NCBI GenBank assembly: GCA_965116785.1
Contig: OZ220731.1
Coordinates: forward strand, 1,364,001 to 1,428,000
Length of the DNA: 64,000 nt
Direction of reading: 5' to 3'
DNA from: Bin87 sp965116785
Lineage (GTDB): Bacteria; Chloroflexota; Dehalococcoidia; Lucifugimonadales; UBA3495
In this document: one piece after another, positions 17,436-26,782 of the stretch
How the letters are laid out: every line of letters starts with the position of its first letter
Numbering within the stretch: the stretch's first letter is position 1
The notes under the pieces: generated by a model
Told to the model about the DNA's origin: nothing
The model's database searches: none
The model's input: the letters and a program-made list of their open reading frames with translations, nothing else
Program-made: the position numbers and the translations under genes

Positions 17436-18537
17436 CGGATTGGCAACGCCCGGGGAGCAGGAGGTCGAACACCTCGCGCCGGCACGACGGTCGGACCGGG
17501 CGCTGGCTGAGCGTTTCAGGCGGTTTGCGGTAGAGGAGTGTGCAGAGGCGTCGGACGACGGGGCCGGCTCCCGGACCTACGAGATACTCTCCGAGGCGGT
17601 GGCCAGCGATCAGGCCCTGTTGGGTATGGCGCGAATGTGTCGTGTTGGCCAGCCTATCCCCAACCTGTTCTTTGCGGCGGTCAAGCGTACGGTAACGTCG
17701 TTCCCCGGCTCTGAGTTAGCCGACCACTACCGTCGCGCGGAAAAGGCAGACCAGCCCGCCTCTGGTTTGGAGCGGGCTCTGACGGAATTTGCGTTGGCGC
17801 ACCGGGAGCGGATTGTCCGGTACCTGGAAACACGCATGGTGCAGACCAACGAGGTTGGCAGATGCGCCTACCTGATGCCGGGCTTTTTGGCCATTGCGGC
17901 GGAGAACCCGGGTCGACCACTGGCGCTGTTGGACGTGGGCGCCAGCGCGGGGCTGAACCTGAACTGGGACCAATACCGGTACAGATACTCGAGCGGCGAT
18001 GAATTCGGTCCAGTCGATTCCGGCGTTGTAATTGAATGCGACGCCAGGAACGGATTACCGGAGCTTGCGCCGGAATTTCCCCGCGTGAATTTCAGGGTTG
18101 GGATCGACCTGGCGCCGGTGGATCTGAGCGATGACGAAGAATACCGGTGGATGCAGGCTTTGCTTTGGCCGGAGCATCGGGATCGGTCCGACCTGCTGGC
18201 TGCGGCGAGGGACGTCTGGCTAAAATCGTCGCCCACGATTTGGACCGGCGACGCCATTGATCTTCTGCCCGACGCGCTGGGGAGCGTTCCAGAGGAGTCG
18301 GCGCTATGCGTATTCCATTGCCATACGCTGAACCAGTTTCCCGCAGAGTCTAGGAACCGGTTCGAAACCATTCTGAAGGAAGCGTCGATCCGTCGCGTCG
18401 TGTACCACATGCCTTCAGAGGGTCAGCGTGTCTCGCTGCGCAGGGTCGTCGGCGGAAATACCAGCGTTCTGTACTCAGCGCGGCGGCAGGTGCACGGTAA
18501 ATGGATCGAATGGGATACCCATGCAACAGTATCCTAG
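17419..18537 (+). CDS. DUF2332 family protein
   Basis: About 370 residues matching DUF2332: RSDRALAERFRRFAVEECA near the N-terminus, LYRR-like helical middle, LLDVGASAGLNLNWDQYRY (about 173-191) and C-terminal FHCHTLNQFPAE. The LLDVGASAG segment resembles the SAM-binding loop of methyltransferases, as noted for this family, but the reaction is unknown. The start is uncertain: TTG at 17419 overlaps the synthetase gene by 17 bp, and TTG at 17440 is an alternative. The overlap suggests translation coupled to the synthetase. Confidence 0.8.
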   Translation: MWEPDSGLATPGEQEVEHLAPARRSDRALAERFRRFAVEECAEASDDGAGSRTYEILSEAVASDQALLGMARMCRVGQPIPNLFFAAVKRTVTSFPGSELADHYRRAEKADQPASGLERALTEFALAHRERIVRYLETRMVQTNEVGRCAYLMPGFLAIAAENPGRPLALLDVGASAGLNLNWDQYRYRYSSGDEFGPVDSGVVIECDARNGLPELAPEFPRVNFRVGIDLAPVDLSDDEEYRWMQALLWPEHRDRSDLLAAARDVWLKSSPTIWTGDAIDLLPDALGSVPEESALCVFHCHTLNQFPAESRNRFETILKEASIRRVVYHMPSEGQRVSLRRVVGGNTSVLYSARRQVHGKWIEWDTHATVS

Positions 18538-18658
18538 ACGAGGAATTACGGCTGCGGACGCTGTGACAGCCAGAGGAGGTCGGATTGGATTTGCCATGTC
18601 GCATTCGACGACACGGTTCAACTAAACCGATGGGCAGACAACTCCGGTGGAAGAACAG

Positions 18659-18919
18659 TCAGCGTGACCAGGATTTCACCGCTACGACCGTAGCGCACAG
18701 GAAAGAGGCGATGCCGAAGGTCGGCGTGGCCGCGAGGGACACGGAATTCCACCCGGGCACGAGCGACATGAGCGCAATCGCGAAACCGGCAGACCCGCCG
18801 ACGATCAGGCCGGCGACGATGGAATTGAACAGGATGTTGGAATACCAGGGTTCACCCGGGTCGACGCGCAGAACGTGGGCGGTGAGTTGAGCAAGTGGGA
18901 CGACTAAGTAGCGGTTCAT
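18659..18919 (-). CDS. Small membrane protein
   Basis: 86 residues with two hydrophobic segments (about 27-52 and 60-80) and a Gly-rich first helix (IVAGLIVGGSAGFAIALM). It shares the ATGA start-stop overlap (18916-18919) with the PPOX-fold gene ahead of it, so the two are translationally coupled. I do not recognise the family. Confidence 0.6.
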   Translation of the reverse strand: MNRYLVVPLAQLTAHVLRVDPGEPWYSNILFNSIVAGLIVGGSAGFAIALMSLVPGWNSVSLAATPTFGIASFLCATVVAVKSWSR

Positions 18920-19332
18920 AGTTCCTGGAGGATTTCACCGGAGAGTTGGTTGATGCGGTAGAGGCGGACGAGGACGGCGGCGCCGGTCCGGTCGGGGTCG
19001 CGGTCGAGTTCGCCCTGGACGGTGCGGGACATGACGTTGTCGCGAATTGCGCCCTCGCGGTACATGGTAGCGGTGCCGTAGAAACGCAGGTTGACGCGCT
19101 CCGTAGGGTGCCGGTAGAAGAGCACCACCTTGGAGCCGTTCTCGATGTTGGCGGCGGAATTGCGCCAGCCCCGCTCCCAGAAAGCGAGGGTCTCCCGGTC
19201 AAACACCAGAACGCTGCCGCGCATGCTGATCTGGGGTTCGCCGTCCGGAGACACGGTGGCGATGAACATGGGACAGCGGTCGGCCAGGGCGTTGTCGATA
19301 CGGCGGCGAAGTTCGTTGTCAATGTAGATCAT
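18916..19332 (-). CDS. Pyridoxamine 5'-phosphate oxidase-fold protein
   Basis: 138 residues with the split-barrel flavin/F420-binding fold. RRIDNALADRCPMFIATVSPDGEPQISMRGSV covers the first strands, and the pattern PxxATVxxDGxPxxSxxG is the family hallmark. GSKVVLFYRHP and INLRFYGTATM-type strands follow. Such proteins bind FMN, F420 or heme and reduce or oxidise small molecules. The partner cofactor is not clear from sequence; the LLM-type oxidoreductase at 29110 makes F420 possible. It is first in a pair with the small membrane protein. Confidence 0.85.
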   Translation of the reverse strand: MIYIDNELRRRIDNALADRCPMFIATVSPDGEPQISMRGSVLVFDRETLAFWERGWRNSAANIENGSKVVLFYRHPTERVNLRFYGTATMYREGAIRDNVMSRTVQGELDRDPDRTGAAVLVRLYRINQLSGEILQEL

Positions 19333-19502
19333 GGGGATCTCCTGGAGGACGGCGCCGGATGCAGCGCCAATTCAACGATCGCGAGTCGGAGCCGCAAATA
19401 GCTCCTATAGGATAGCGGACGATAGCCACGGCAGGCAGGAAATGGACTGACGATTTGTCGTCAGCCCGTCCAGCAGCCGATGGAGAGGACCGAAATCCAA
19501 GT

Positions 19503-20456
19503 TTAGCCGATGACCGGTATCGAAGGATCGAGGGAGACCTCGGCTGCGGCGAATGCGGCCCGTTTCTCGGCATCTCGGGCGGCGCAGGCGGCGCTCATGG
19601 CCAGCACGTCCTTGGCCCATTCGTCCACCGGCACGTCGATCATGCGCCCGGCAAAGGGAGCAGCAGCAGTGCCGGCCGCGAGCGCCTGGGCGAAGACCTC
19701 GCGCACCTGAGTGTAGTAATCAACCAGAGATTCGGTGGGTGTGTAGGCCTCGTTGACGGGAGCGATCCAGCTGGGGTGTCCACAAACCATACCCTTGAAG
19801 CCCAGGTTTCGGGAGTCGGTGGCGTTCTGAGCCATCTCCTCGGGGGAGAGATGGCCGGTTTGGACGCCCATGGGATCGGCAAACGCGATGGGTTGGACGC
19901 CGGCCGCGGTGGCCTCGATGCACAGCCGGCCACGGGCAAAAACGAAGGCGTCGTGTTCGGAGGACTGGGTGATCCCCATGGAGGCAGCGAGAGCGGCTTC
20001 GTCGATGCCCACCTGCTTCACGCGCGGCGAGGCGGTGATGATTGCCCGGATGTGCCAGACGCCGGCCGCGGTTTCTATCGAGGGGGTTATTTCGAGCGAA
20101 CCACGGGGCACGCCGTACAGCTTTTCCAAATCGGCAAGGATCGCGTCGGCTTCGGAGACCTGATCGGCCGACTCTACCCCCGGCAGCACTATGCCGGCCA
20201 AATCAGGACCCACTGCGGCGGCGCTGTCGGCGTAGACGGACCCGGCGTTGACTCGGACAAAGACGTCGGCACCGCCCTTGCCGGCTAAGGCGACGGACTG
20301 ACGGAGGGTTTCGCGAACTTGGGCCAACTCAGATCCGGGAGTGCCGTCCTGCAGGTCGATGGTCACGGCGTCGGCGTTGTGCATCCAACTGCGGCCGACC
20401 ATCCGCGATTGGACAGCGGGAACAAACAGGTTGGAACGGCGAACGAGGATGGGCAT
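19503..20456 (-). CDS. CitE/HpcH-type lyase-like protein (third in row)
   Basis: 317 residues of the HpcH/HpaI aldolase/citrate lyase beta superfamily, which cleaves or forms C-C bonds of CoA esters such as malyl-CoA. RRSNLFVPAVQSRMV starts the barrel; AVTIDLQDGTPGSELAQVR replaces the usual DLEDSV; TPSIETAAGV (about 125-134) holds the metal-binding glutamate. The start at 20456 follows the conserved N-terminal strand; longer frames overlap the upstream gene. It is the last of three paralogues in one minus-strand unit, 16 bp after the second. The substrate is unknown. Confidence 0.87.
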   Translation of the reverse strand: MPILVRRSNLFVPAVQSRMVGRSWMHNADAVTIDLQDGTPGSELAQVRETLRQSVALAGKGGADVFVRVNAGSVYADSAAAVGPDLAGIVLPGVESADQVSEADAILADLEKLYGVPRGSLEITPSIETAAGVWHIRAIITASPRVKQVGIDEAALAASMGITQSSEHDAFVFARGRLCIEATAAGVQPIAFADPMGVQTGHLSPEEMAQNATDSRNLGFKGMVCGHPSWIAPVNEAYTPTESLVDYYTQVREVFAQALAAGTAAAPFAGRMIDVPVDEWAKDVLAMSAACAARDAEKRAAFAAAEVSLDPSIPVIG

Positions 20457-20472
20457 TCTGGACGGCTCCCGA

Positions 20473-21495
20473 TCAGCTCTCGGTTTCCGCGGCCTCGGCG
20501 GCGCGCACGCGATCAACGGCCTCGGCTTTCTCCTGGTCACGCTCCTGGCACAGGCTGTGCCACTGCAACAGTTCCTCCGCGCGCGCGGCCTCATAGCGGT
20601 CGATGACACGGTGGCGGCCAAGGTAGGAGTCCGCGGCCATGGGTCGGGGAGAGTCTTCCCGATCAACAGAGGAGACGTCGACCTGCACCCAGGTGTGCCC
20701 CGAGCGCGCCAGATGGCGGTACTCCTGGAGCACCCACTGGGCGTCCGAGATCTCTTCGTCGGTAGCGGCAAAGCCACGTATCTGAGGCTCGACCACGGCG
20801 GGGTGCAGACCGCCGCCGATGCGGAACCCGCATTTGCGCGCCGCATCCGCCTCGGCGAAAGCGCGGTCGGGGTCGCTGACACTGCCGGTTATGTTAGGTG
20901 TGAAGGGAGAAGCATGGGGTTCGCGACCGGCGGCGCGGGCGGCGAGTTCGACCTCACCCTTCCCGTACACGAACTGGTCGAAGGCGACGAACATCTCCAC
21001 GCCGAGGTCGCGGGACATGTCGTAACCGGCGGCGCCGCCGAAGTCACGGACGCGGGGGCTGGCGGTAACGATCTCGTAGGCGTTGGCGACGCCGACGGCG
21101 GTCTCAATGTTCGCGCCGATTTCCACGGTACCGGGGCGGATGCCGCGCTCGGCTTCCAGGCGAGTGATGATCCCGTCCATCCTCTCGATCTCGTGGGCGT
21201 ACTCGGCCTTGGGATAGTTGACCATCATGAGGCCCAGCCAGATGACGGCGTTGAGGTCCGCTTCCATCAGGTCATGATTGATGCGGCAGACCGCATCGGA
21301 GCCGCCCTTGTTGACGACGGAGATGGACTCGCGGACCAAGTTGCGGGCGAAGTCCTTGAGGCGAGGCGGAACCGAATCCTCCAGATCCATGTTGATGAAG
21401 TCGCAGCCGCGATGCCAGGCGTTGTTGATGAAGCGCGGAGTGACGATGGGCATCGTCAGGCCGGACCGCTTCAATCGACGCGGGATGCTGGCCAT
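20473..21495 (-). CDS. CitE/HpcH-type lyase-like protein (second in row)
   Basis: 340 residues of the same family as its neighbours and the most canonical of the three: DFINMDLEDSVPPRLKDFAR matches the DLEDSV...K..AR signature of CitE, and GANIETAVGVANAYEIVTASPRV has the metal-binding glutamate region. The long C-terminal tail (ERDQEKAEAVDRVRAAEAAETES) is helical and charged. It is separated by 9 bp from the first and 16 bp from the third paralogue, so one transcript is likely. Confidence 0.88.
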   Translation of the reverse strand: MASIPRRLKRSGLTMPIVTPRFINNAWHRGCDFINMDLEDSVPPRLKDFARNLVRESISVVNKGGSDAVCRINHDLMEADLNAVIWLGLMMVNYPKAEYAHEIERMDGIITRLEAERGIRPGTVEIGANIETAVGVANAYEIVTASPRVRDFGGAAGYDMSRDLGVEMFVAFDQFVYGKGEVELAARAAGREPHASPFTPNITGSVSDPDRAFAEADAARKCGFRIGGGLHPAVVEPQIRGFAATDEEISDAQWVLQEYRHLARSGHTWVQVDVSSVDREDSPRPMAADSYLGRHRVIDRYEAARAEELLQWHSLCQERDQEKAEAVDRVRAAEAAETES

Positions 21496-21504
21496 GGAGA
21501 ACTC

Positions 21505-22446
21505 CTACGGAACAGGAATGGGTATGCCTTCTACGGCGGCGGCCTTGGCACGGTCGCGGGTCGAACAGGCGTCAGCCAGGACGGCCGCGTTGGCAGCCTG
21601 GTTGACGATGTCCGGTGTGAGCACGCGCTCGTCGACACACACCACGGCGTAGGTCCCGGAAGCGGTCGCCGACGCGTAAGCCTCGCACAGAGCATGCGCC
21701 GCGGCGACCTCGGACTCGGAGGGCGTGAAACCGGCGTTCAAGGGCGGAACCTGGTCGTCCAGAACGCAGAAAGAGCCTTTGAAACCGATTCTACGGCCGC
21801 GTTGGGCGGCGGCGAGGGTGTGTTCGGGGGTTGCCAGGAGCCCGCGGTCGGGGAAGCGCCACCAGGCGCCCAAGGGTACGGTTCCGGTGGCGTAGGCCAG
21901 GGTCACCAACCGCTGCATCAGGTACTGCATCAGATGGGTTTCGCCGGACGGTTCCGGGCGCAGGTCCATGACCAGATCGGCTCGGCCGAGGGAAAGACCC
22001 CACGTGCGGGAACTGGCGGTTGCGACCTCGAAACCGTTGTGATTGCCCAGGGCGGTTTCCAGGCAGAGAATCAACTCGACGCTGCCGGGCAACATGCCGC
22101 GGCGACTTTCCAGATCGGATATGATGCCATCGATGGCAACCACCTGCTCCGGAGTTTCGGCGCGGGACACGACGACGCCATCGAGGCCCGGCCAAACAGC
22201 GGCGGTGAGGTCGGCGAGCATGAGCTCGGGATCGATCTGGACGAACACCTCCGCGCCGGCGGAGCGTGCATGGTCAAGATATCCTCGCAGGGTCTCGCGT
22301 GCCGCCGGCTTGTCAGCTTCGGCCACGAATTCCGCCAGGTCCAGGACGATCACGTCGGCACCGGCCGAAGGAGCCGAGGAGACCCTTTCGGGGTGTGAAA
22401 CCGGTGTCAGCAGCCAGGAACGCCGAACCTTGGAAGAGGCTGTCAT
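21505..22446 (-). CDS. CitE/HpcH-type lyase-like protein (first in row)
   Basis: 313 residues of the CitE superfamily, the most divergent of the three. The signature reads DVIVLDLAEFVAEADKPAAR, with AE replacing ED; CLETALGNHNGFEVATASSRT retains the metal-binding glutamate. This gene leads the operon, starting at 22446 next to a strong palindrome. Loss of one signature acid in this copy and a Gln in the third suggests that the paralogues have different substrates or that some act as structural partners. Confidence 0.82.
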   Translation of the reverse strand: MTASSKVRRSWLLTPVSHPERVSSAPSAGADVIVLDLAEFVAEADKPAARETLRGYLDHARSAGAEVFVQIDPELMLADLTAAVWPGLDGVVVSRAETPEQVVAIDGIISDLESRRGMLPGSVELILCLETALGNHNGFEVATASSRTWGLSLGRADLVMDLRPEPSGETHLMQYLMQRLVTLAYATGTVPLGAWWRFPDRGLLATPEHTLAAAQRGRRIGFKGSFCVLDDQVPPLNAGFTPSESEVAAAHALCEAYASATASGTYAVVCVDERVLTPDIVNQAANAAVLADACSTRDRAKAAAVEGIPIPVP

Positions 22447-22477
22447 GGCGGTTATCCGTGCGTGATTGGGGAATGAA

Positions 22478-22506
22478 CGGCGGCATTATGTTGTATAATG
22501 CCGCCG
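22478..22506. promoter_or_regulatory. 12-bp palindrome containing TATAAT
   Basis: Perfect arms CGGCGGCATTAT (22478-22489) and ATAATGCCGCCG (22495-22506) flank a GTTGT loop, 31 bp upstream of the first CitE gene and in the gap shared with the divergent CHAT gene. A plus-strand TATAAT (22494-22499) lies inside the right arm, so a bound protein or hairpin could affect transcription. The remaining gap to 22873 shows nothing definite. Confidence 0.55.
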
Positions 22507-22873
22507 ATTCGATTAAGGCCGGTAAGTTTGTCGCAAAAGTGGACTGAATTATATGTGAGTTCGCACACAGTGGCAACACGACCGACTCGAGTCGCCAGGC
22601 GTTCGGGCTGATCCACAAGCGGGCGGCCTGGTGCGTCGTGCAGGACGCTCGCACGCAGGAATTGGGGCTCACGGTTACGTGGAGTTTCCCTAGTCGGGTC
22701 TCATTGGCTGCGCAACATGCGACGTTACTGAACAAGAGGCACAACCACCGCCACCCGCTCGATGGCACGCTTCTCGACCGTCGACAAAGCGCCGCCCAAC
22801 ATTGGCGGGCGCGTTCAGTTCACCCGATCCAAACGATTAATCGTTCACGGATCGACAGGAGCAATTCTCCAAA

Positions 22874-25800
22874 ATGGCCGCTAGTTTAGAAATCCACGAT
22901 CTGATCGGTACCGGACAAGTGCAGGTGCGACTGGTCGAAGAATCAGGTGAGGCACGAGAAGCAGCGCCGGCGGTTTTCGGTGTGGACCTCTCGGAGGAAG
23001 AGCGGAGGGCGCTGGACCGATACCACACGGAGTTCCGACGCGGGTCGCCGAGTGGCATCGCGCAAATCGAAGCCGTCGAACTCGCCATGCGCAACCTGGG
23101 GCGATTGCTGTTGGAGTCGGCGTTCGCAGCGGACAGCGAGGCCCGAGGGTTGCTGGACGAGGTGATGACCCGAGACGAACGCGGAGTGCTGGCGATTGTG
23201 TCGCCCCAGCCGGAGTTCATGTCCCTGCCGTGGGAGCTTATGAACGACCCAACGCTCGGATATTTCATCAACGGGTTGGTGGGAGTGGTGCGGCAATCAG
23301 CCAGCCACGTGCCGGGGGAGGATGCCGGAGAGACCGAGGAAGACGCGCTGAACGTGCTGATGCTTTCGACGAGTCCATTGGCCGGCGAAGTCGCAAGTTC
23401 CGGGTCTTTGCTGGCGGAACCGGTAGCAGCCGGAGGAAGCCTGGCCGATGCGACGGTCGCCGCGCTGGAAGGGTTGAACGTGCAAGTGTCGCTGGACAAT
23501 CCGAGGCCGGCCACGTTGAGCGCGATGCAGGCTCTGCTGGAACGCAACCCGAACCATTACCATGTGGCGCACATTGACGGGGCCACGCTGGGAGACGGCG
23601 GGAGGGTCATCCTGGAGCAGGACGACGGCGGTTCGAATGCCGTTGACGCGGGCGAATTGGGAAGCGCGCTGGCTTCCGGCGGCGTCAATGTGGCGCTGAT
23701 CACGGCGGGGGCTCAAGAAGAGTTTCCGCCGCTAACCAGTTGGGCCGAGACGGCAATGGCGATGACCGAAGCCGGCGTTGCCCAGGTGGCGGTGATGCCA
23801 GCGCCCGTGCATCCTGATGCCGCGGAAGGCGCCGTGGAGGCGTTCTACCGCCGCATCGCGCAGGGATACACGGTGGCGGAGGCGGTGGCCTCGGTGAGGC
23901 GCGCCCTGATGGACACGCCGGAGCGGGTCACGCTGTACGGCCGACGAGTGTTCTGGGACTGGCAACTGCCATGGGTCTACCAGTCGCGGAGCCACCAGCC
24001 GCCGGTGATAGCGCAACACCAACCGGACCCGCTGGCTCCGCCGGTCATCCATCCCGAGGAAGCGCCGACGGAGGATCTGCAGATTCCGGTGGCCGGCCAG
24101 TTTGGGTTGGTGGGCCGGCAAGCGGAACTGCGGCAGCTGGAACGAGCGCTGAAAGCGCACTCGGTGGTACACCTGTCCGGAGACACCGGCGCGGGCAAGA
24201 CGGAACTGGCGCTGGCGCTTTGCCGGTGGTTCCTGAAGCCGGCTCGGGTGGCCTATCCCGGCGGTGTGTTCTACGCGGCGTTCGAAACGTCGCAGCCGGC
24301 CGGGCTGGAGCGGGTGGTTCACGAAATCGGGACCGCGGTGGCGGGACTCGATTTCGCCGACATGCCGGCCGCACAACAGCGCCGGTGGGTGACGGCTTAC
24401 CTGCACGACAATGCGTCACTGCTGGTCTGGGACAACCTGGAAAACGTGGCCGGCTTTCCTGACGGGACCCCCGGCCTGCTGGGCGAAGAGGAGTTGCCGG
24501 AACTGGCCGCGTTTCTGGGAGAGGTGACCACGGGGCCAGTGGGCACGAACGCGCTCCTGTTGGGTAGAAGGACCAACGAGGATTGGATTTCTGTCCCCCA
24601 CGCATCCCTCACGCTGGACGGGCTGGCAGGCGCCGACCGGCTAGCGCTGACCGCCCAGATCATGCACCAGGGCGAAATTCCCGCTTCCCGCGTCGATGCG
24701 GATTTCTTTGAACTGCTGAATCTGCTGGACGGGCACCCGCTGGCAATGCAAATCGCCATTCCGCCCGTGAAGGAGGTTCCGGCAGCGGCTGTGGTCAGCG
24801 AGATGACGAGGCTGATTGACGGCGGGCCGGAGGGCGACGAGGCCGGACGCGGGGCGACGCTGACAGCGGCGATGGAGTATGCCTTTTCGCGGATGTCGCG
24901 GCGCAACCGCACGCATCTGCCGTTCATTTCGCTCTTCCAGCGCAGGATCATGCTGGATGTGCTGTCGCACATCACCGAGGAGAGGGCGTACGCACAGATC
25001 GTGGGAGATGATCTCACCGCAGGGGCCTCGCGCACTTTGCTCTCACCGGAAGGTGGCATGCAGTCCACCGGGCGCTCCTACGCGGCGTGCCGGACGATGC
25101 TGCGGGCCGCCCATGCCGCCGGATTCCTGGAGTCGATTTCGCCGAGCGTCTACCAGATCAACCCGTCAATGCCGTGGTTCCTGGGCCGTAAGCTGGGCCG
25201 TCAGGTGTCCGGCAACGGGATACAGCAACTGGAAATGGAATTTGTCCGCGTTTACGCCGACACCGCGGATTACTTCATGGAAAGCCTGTACGAAAACCAG
25301 GACACCGGCGTCACCGCGGTGCTGGCGGAAGAGGGCAACCTGACGCAGGCGCTGGGATTGGCGCTGGAGTACCGGCAGTGGGACAACGCGCAGGTGCTGT
25401 TCCAGCCGCTGGCGCAGGTTTATCGAATGCAGAAACGGTTCCCCGAGCTGCGGCGGCTGCGCGGGCAACTGCTGGACACCATCGGGCACACCGCCGGCGA
25501 AGCGGAAGCCAACGCAGCCATCGAGTTCTGGCAATACCTGCTGGGGACCGACGCGATGGAGTCCGTTGAGCGGATGGACCTGGAACGGGCCGACCTGTTC
25601 AACCGCCAACTCCTGGACTACCTGCTGGAGCAACCGGACGGGGAAACGGACGCGCGCACGGCGGCGGTCTACCACCAGAACGGGCTGATAGCCACGCGCA
25701 GGGGGCAATACGACACGGCCTCCGAGTGGCTGGAGCGGGGGCTGGAAATCATTGACGGCGGCGAGGACCAGGAGTCCATCGCCGACGCCTGTTTCGCAAT

Positions 25801-26629
25801 CGGACAGGTGCGACACCACCAACGGCAGTACGGGGCGGCCAAGGAGTGGTACTCGCGGGCGCTGGACATCCACCAGCGATTACCCGACTACGAGGAAATG
25901 GTAAACGACTTCCGCGCCCTGGGGTCCGCGTGCCACCTGCGGTTCGAATACGACGAGGCGCGGAGCTGGTACAACCGGGCGCGGGAAATAGTGGAGGACA
26001 ACCGTGACGAAGAAACCGCGGTCTACATCTTCCACTCTCTGGGAACGGTTGACCACTCGGAATACCTGTTCGAAGACGCACAGTCCTGGTACCAACAGGC
26101 CTTGGGATTGAGCGACCGCCTGGGCATGACCGAGCAGATGATCGTGGAATTCCATCACCTGGGCACCCTGGCGCAGGCGCGGGGCATTGCCGACGAGGCG
26201 GACGAGTGGCTGCGGGTGGCTATGGAATACCGGGAGGAGATGGGCGACACGCGGGGCGTGGGAATAGAGGCGCGCCAGCTGGGTGTCGTTCACCACGAGC
26301 AGGGGAACCTGGAACAGGCCTATCATTGGTACGACCAGGCACGTATTGCCTTCGAGAACGTGCGCGATGTGCTGCGGGCGGCACGCACCTACGGCCAGCT
26401 GGGCATGGTCGAGGAGCAGCGGGGGAACCTGCCCGACGCCCTGGAATGGGTGGCGCGCACTTATCAGCTGGCGGCAGATCACCAGTTGCCGATGATGGTG
26501 CAGGTGAAGGCACACCTTGCCCGCCTGAAGGAGCAGATGGGCGACGATCCGTTTGCGCAATGGTGGCGTGACAACACCGGAGCGGAACCTCCAACGGACC
26601 TCGAAGTCGACGCCAGCGAAATCCTCTGA
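22874..26629 (+). CDS. CHAT-like / NB-ARC ATPase / TPR protein
   Basis: A 1251-residue multidomain protein. Residues about 1-375 resemble a CHAT caspase-like domain (LPWELMND, about 119-126; HVAHIDGATLGDGG, about 231-244). The site that should be the catalytic His-Gly reads A237-T238, and the site of the catalytic Cys in the LSAC-like strand reads LITAG with G279, so protease activity is probably lost. An NB-ARC/STAND-type ATPase follows: LVGRQAELRQLERAL (about 413), Walker A GDTGAGKT (436-443), Walker B-like SLLVWDNLENV (about 515). Residues about 930-1215 hold roughly seven TPR repeats. The family is used in signalling, cell death or phage defence: TPR senses, NB-ARC switches, CHAT acts. 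AGGAG is 12 bases from the ATG. Confidence 0.85.
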   Translation: MAASLEIHDLIGTGQVQVRLVEESGEAREAAPAVFGVDLSEEERRALDRYHTEFRRGSPSGIAQIEAVELAMRNLGRLLLESAFAADSEARGLLDEVMTRDERGVLAIVSPQPEFMSLPWELMNDPTLGYFINGLVGVVRQSASHVPGEDAGETEEDALNVLMLSTSPLAGEVASSGSLLAEPVAAGGSLADATVAALEGLNVQVSLDNPRPATLSAMQALLERNPNHYHVAHIDGATLGDGGRVILEQDDGGSNAVDAGELGSALASGGVNVALITAGAQEEFPPLTSWAETAMAMTEAGVAQVAVMPAPVHPDAAEGAVEAFYRRIAQGYTVAEAVASVRRALMDTPERVTLYGRRVFWDWQLPWVYQSRSHQPPVIAQHQPDPLAPPVIHPEEAPTEDLQIPVAGQFGLVGRQAELRQLERALKAHSVVHLSGDTGAGKTELALALCRWFLKPARVAYPGGVFYAAFETSQPAGLERVVHEIGTAVAGLDFADMPAAQQRRWVTAYLHDNASLLVWDNLENVAGFPDGTPGLLGEEELPELAAFLGEVTTGPVGTNALLLGRRTNEDWISVPHASLTLDGLAGADRLALTAQIMHQGEIPASRVDADFFELLNLLDGHPLAMQIAIPPVKEVPAAAVVSEMTRLIDGGPEGDEAGRGATLTAAMEYAFSRMSRRNRTHLPFISLFQRRIMLDVLSHITEERAYAQIVGDDLTAGASRTLLSPEGGMQSTGRSYAACRTMLRAAHAAGFLESISPSVYQINPSMPWFLGRKLGRQVSGNGIQQLEMEFVRVYADTADYFMESLYENQDTGVTAVLAEEGNLTQALGLALEYRQWDNAQVLFQPLAQVYRMQKRFPELRRLRGQLLDTIGHTAGEAEANAAIEFWQYLLGTDAMESVERMDLERADLFNRQLLDYLLEQPDGETDARTAAVYHQNGLIATRRGQYDTASEWLERGLEIIDGGEDQESIADACFAIGQVRHHQRQYGAAKEWYSRALDIHQRLPDYEEMVNDFRALGSACHLRFEYDEARSWYNRAREIVEDNRDEETAVYIFHSLGTVDHSEYLFEDAQSWYQQALGLSDRLGMTEQMIVEFHHLGTLAQARGIADEADEWLRVAMEYREEMGDTRGVGIEARQLGVVHHEQGNLEQAYHWYDQARIAFENVRDVLRAARTYGQLGMVEEQRGNLPDALEWVARTYQLAADHQLPMMVQVKAHLARLKEQMGDDPFAQWWRDNTGAEPPTDLEVDASEIL

Positions 26630-26782
26630 CGGGGTTTTCGCGTGGATGCACAGGATGTACCGGATTGGCCGAAAACGGGTCGATTGGTCCGCTGAGATTG
26701 ATCTCCCTGGGCGATGTCCATCAATGGTGTTGTTGCCGAATGACGACTGCGTGCTACCAAGACTGAAACGAGGTGAATGGAG
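26630..26782. repeat. ACAGGAT-type repeat in spacer
   Basis: 26640-26668 is another copy of the GGATGCACAGGAT-type repeat. The rest of the short gap carries the ribosome site region of the hydrolase. Confidence 0.45.

Noticed and set aside
20341..22398. 685-codon plus-strand frame across the CitE operon
   Set aside because: Low-complexity Gly/Val/Asp-rich translation, antisense to three clear CitE-like genes.
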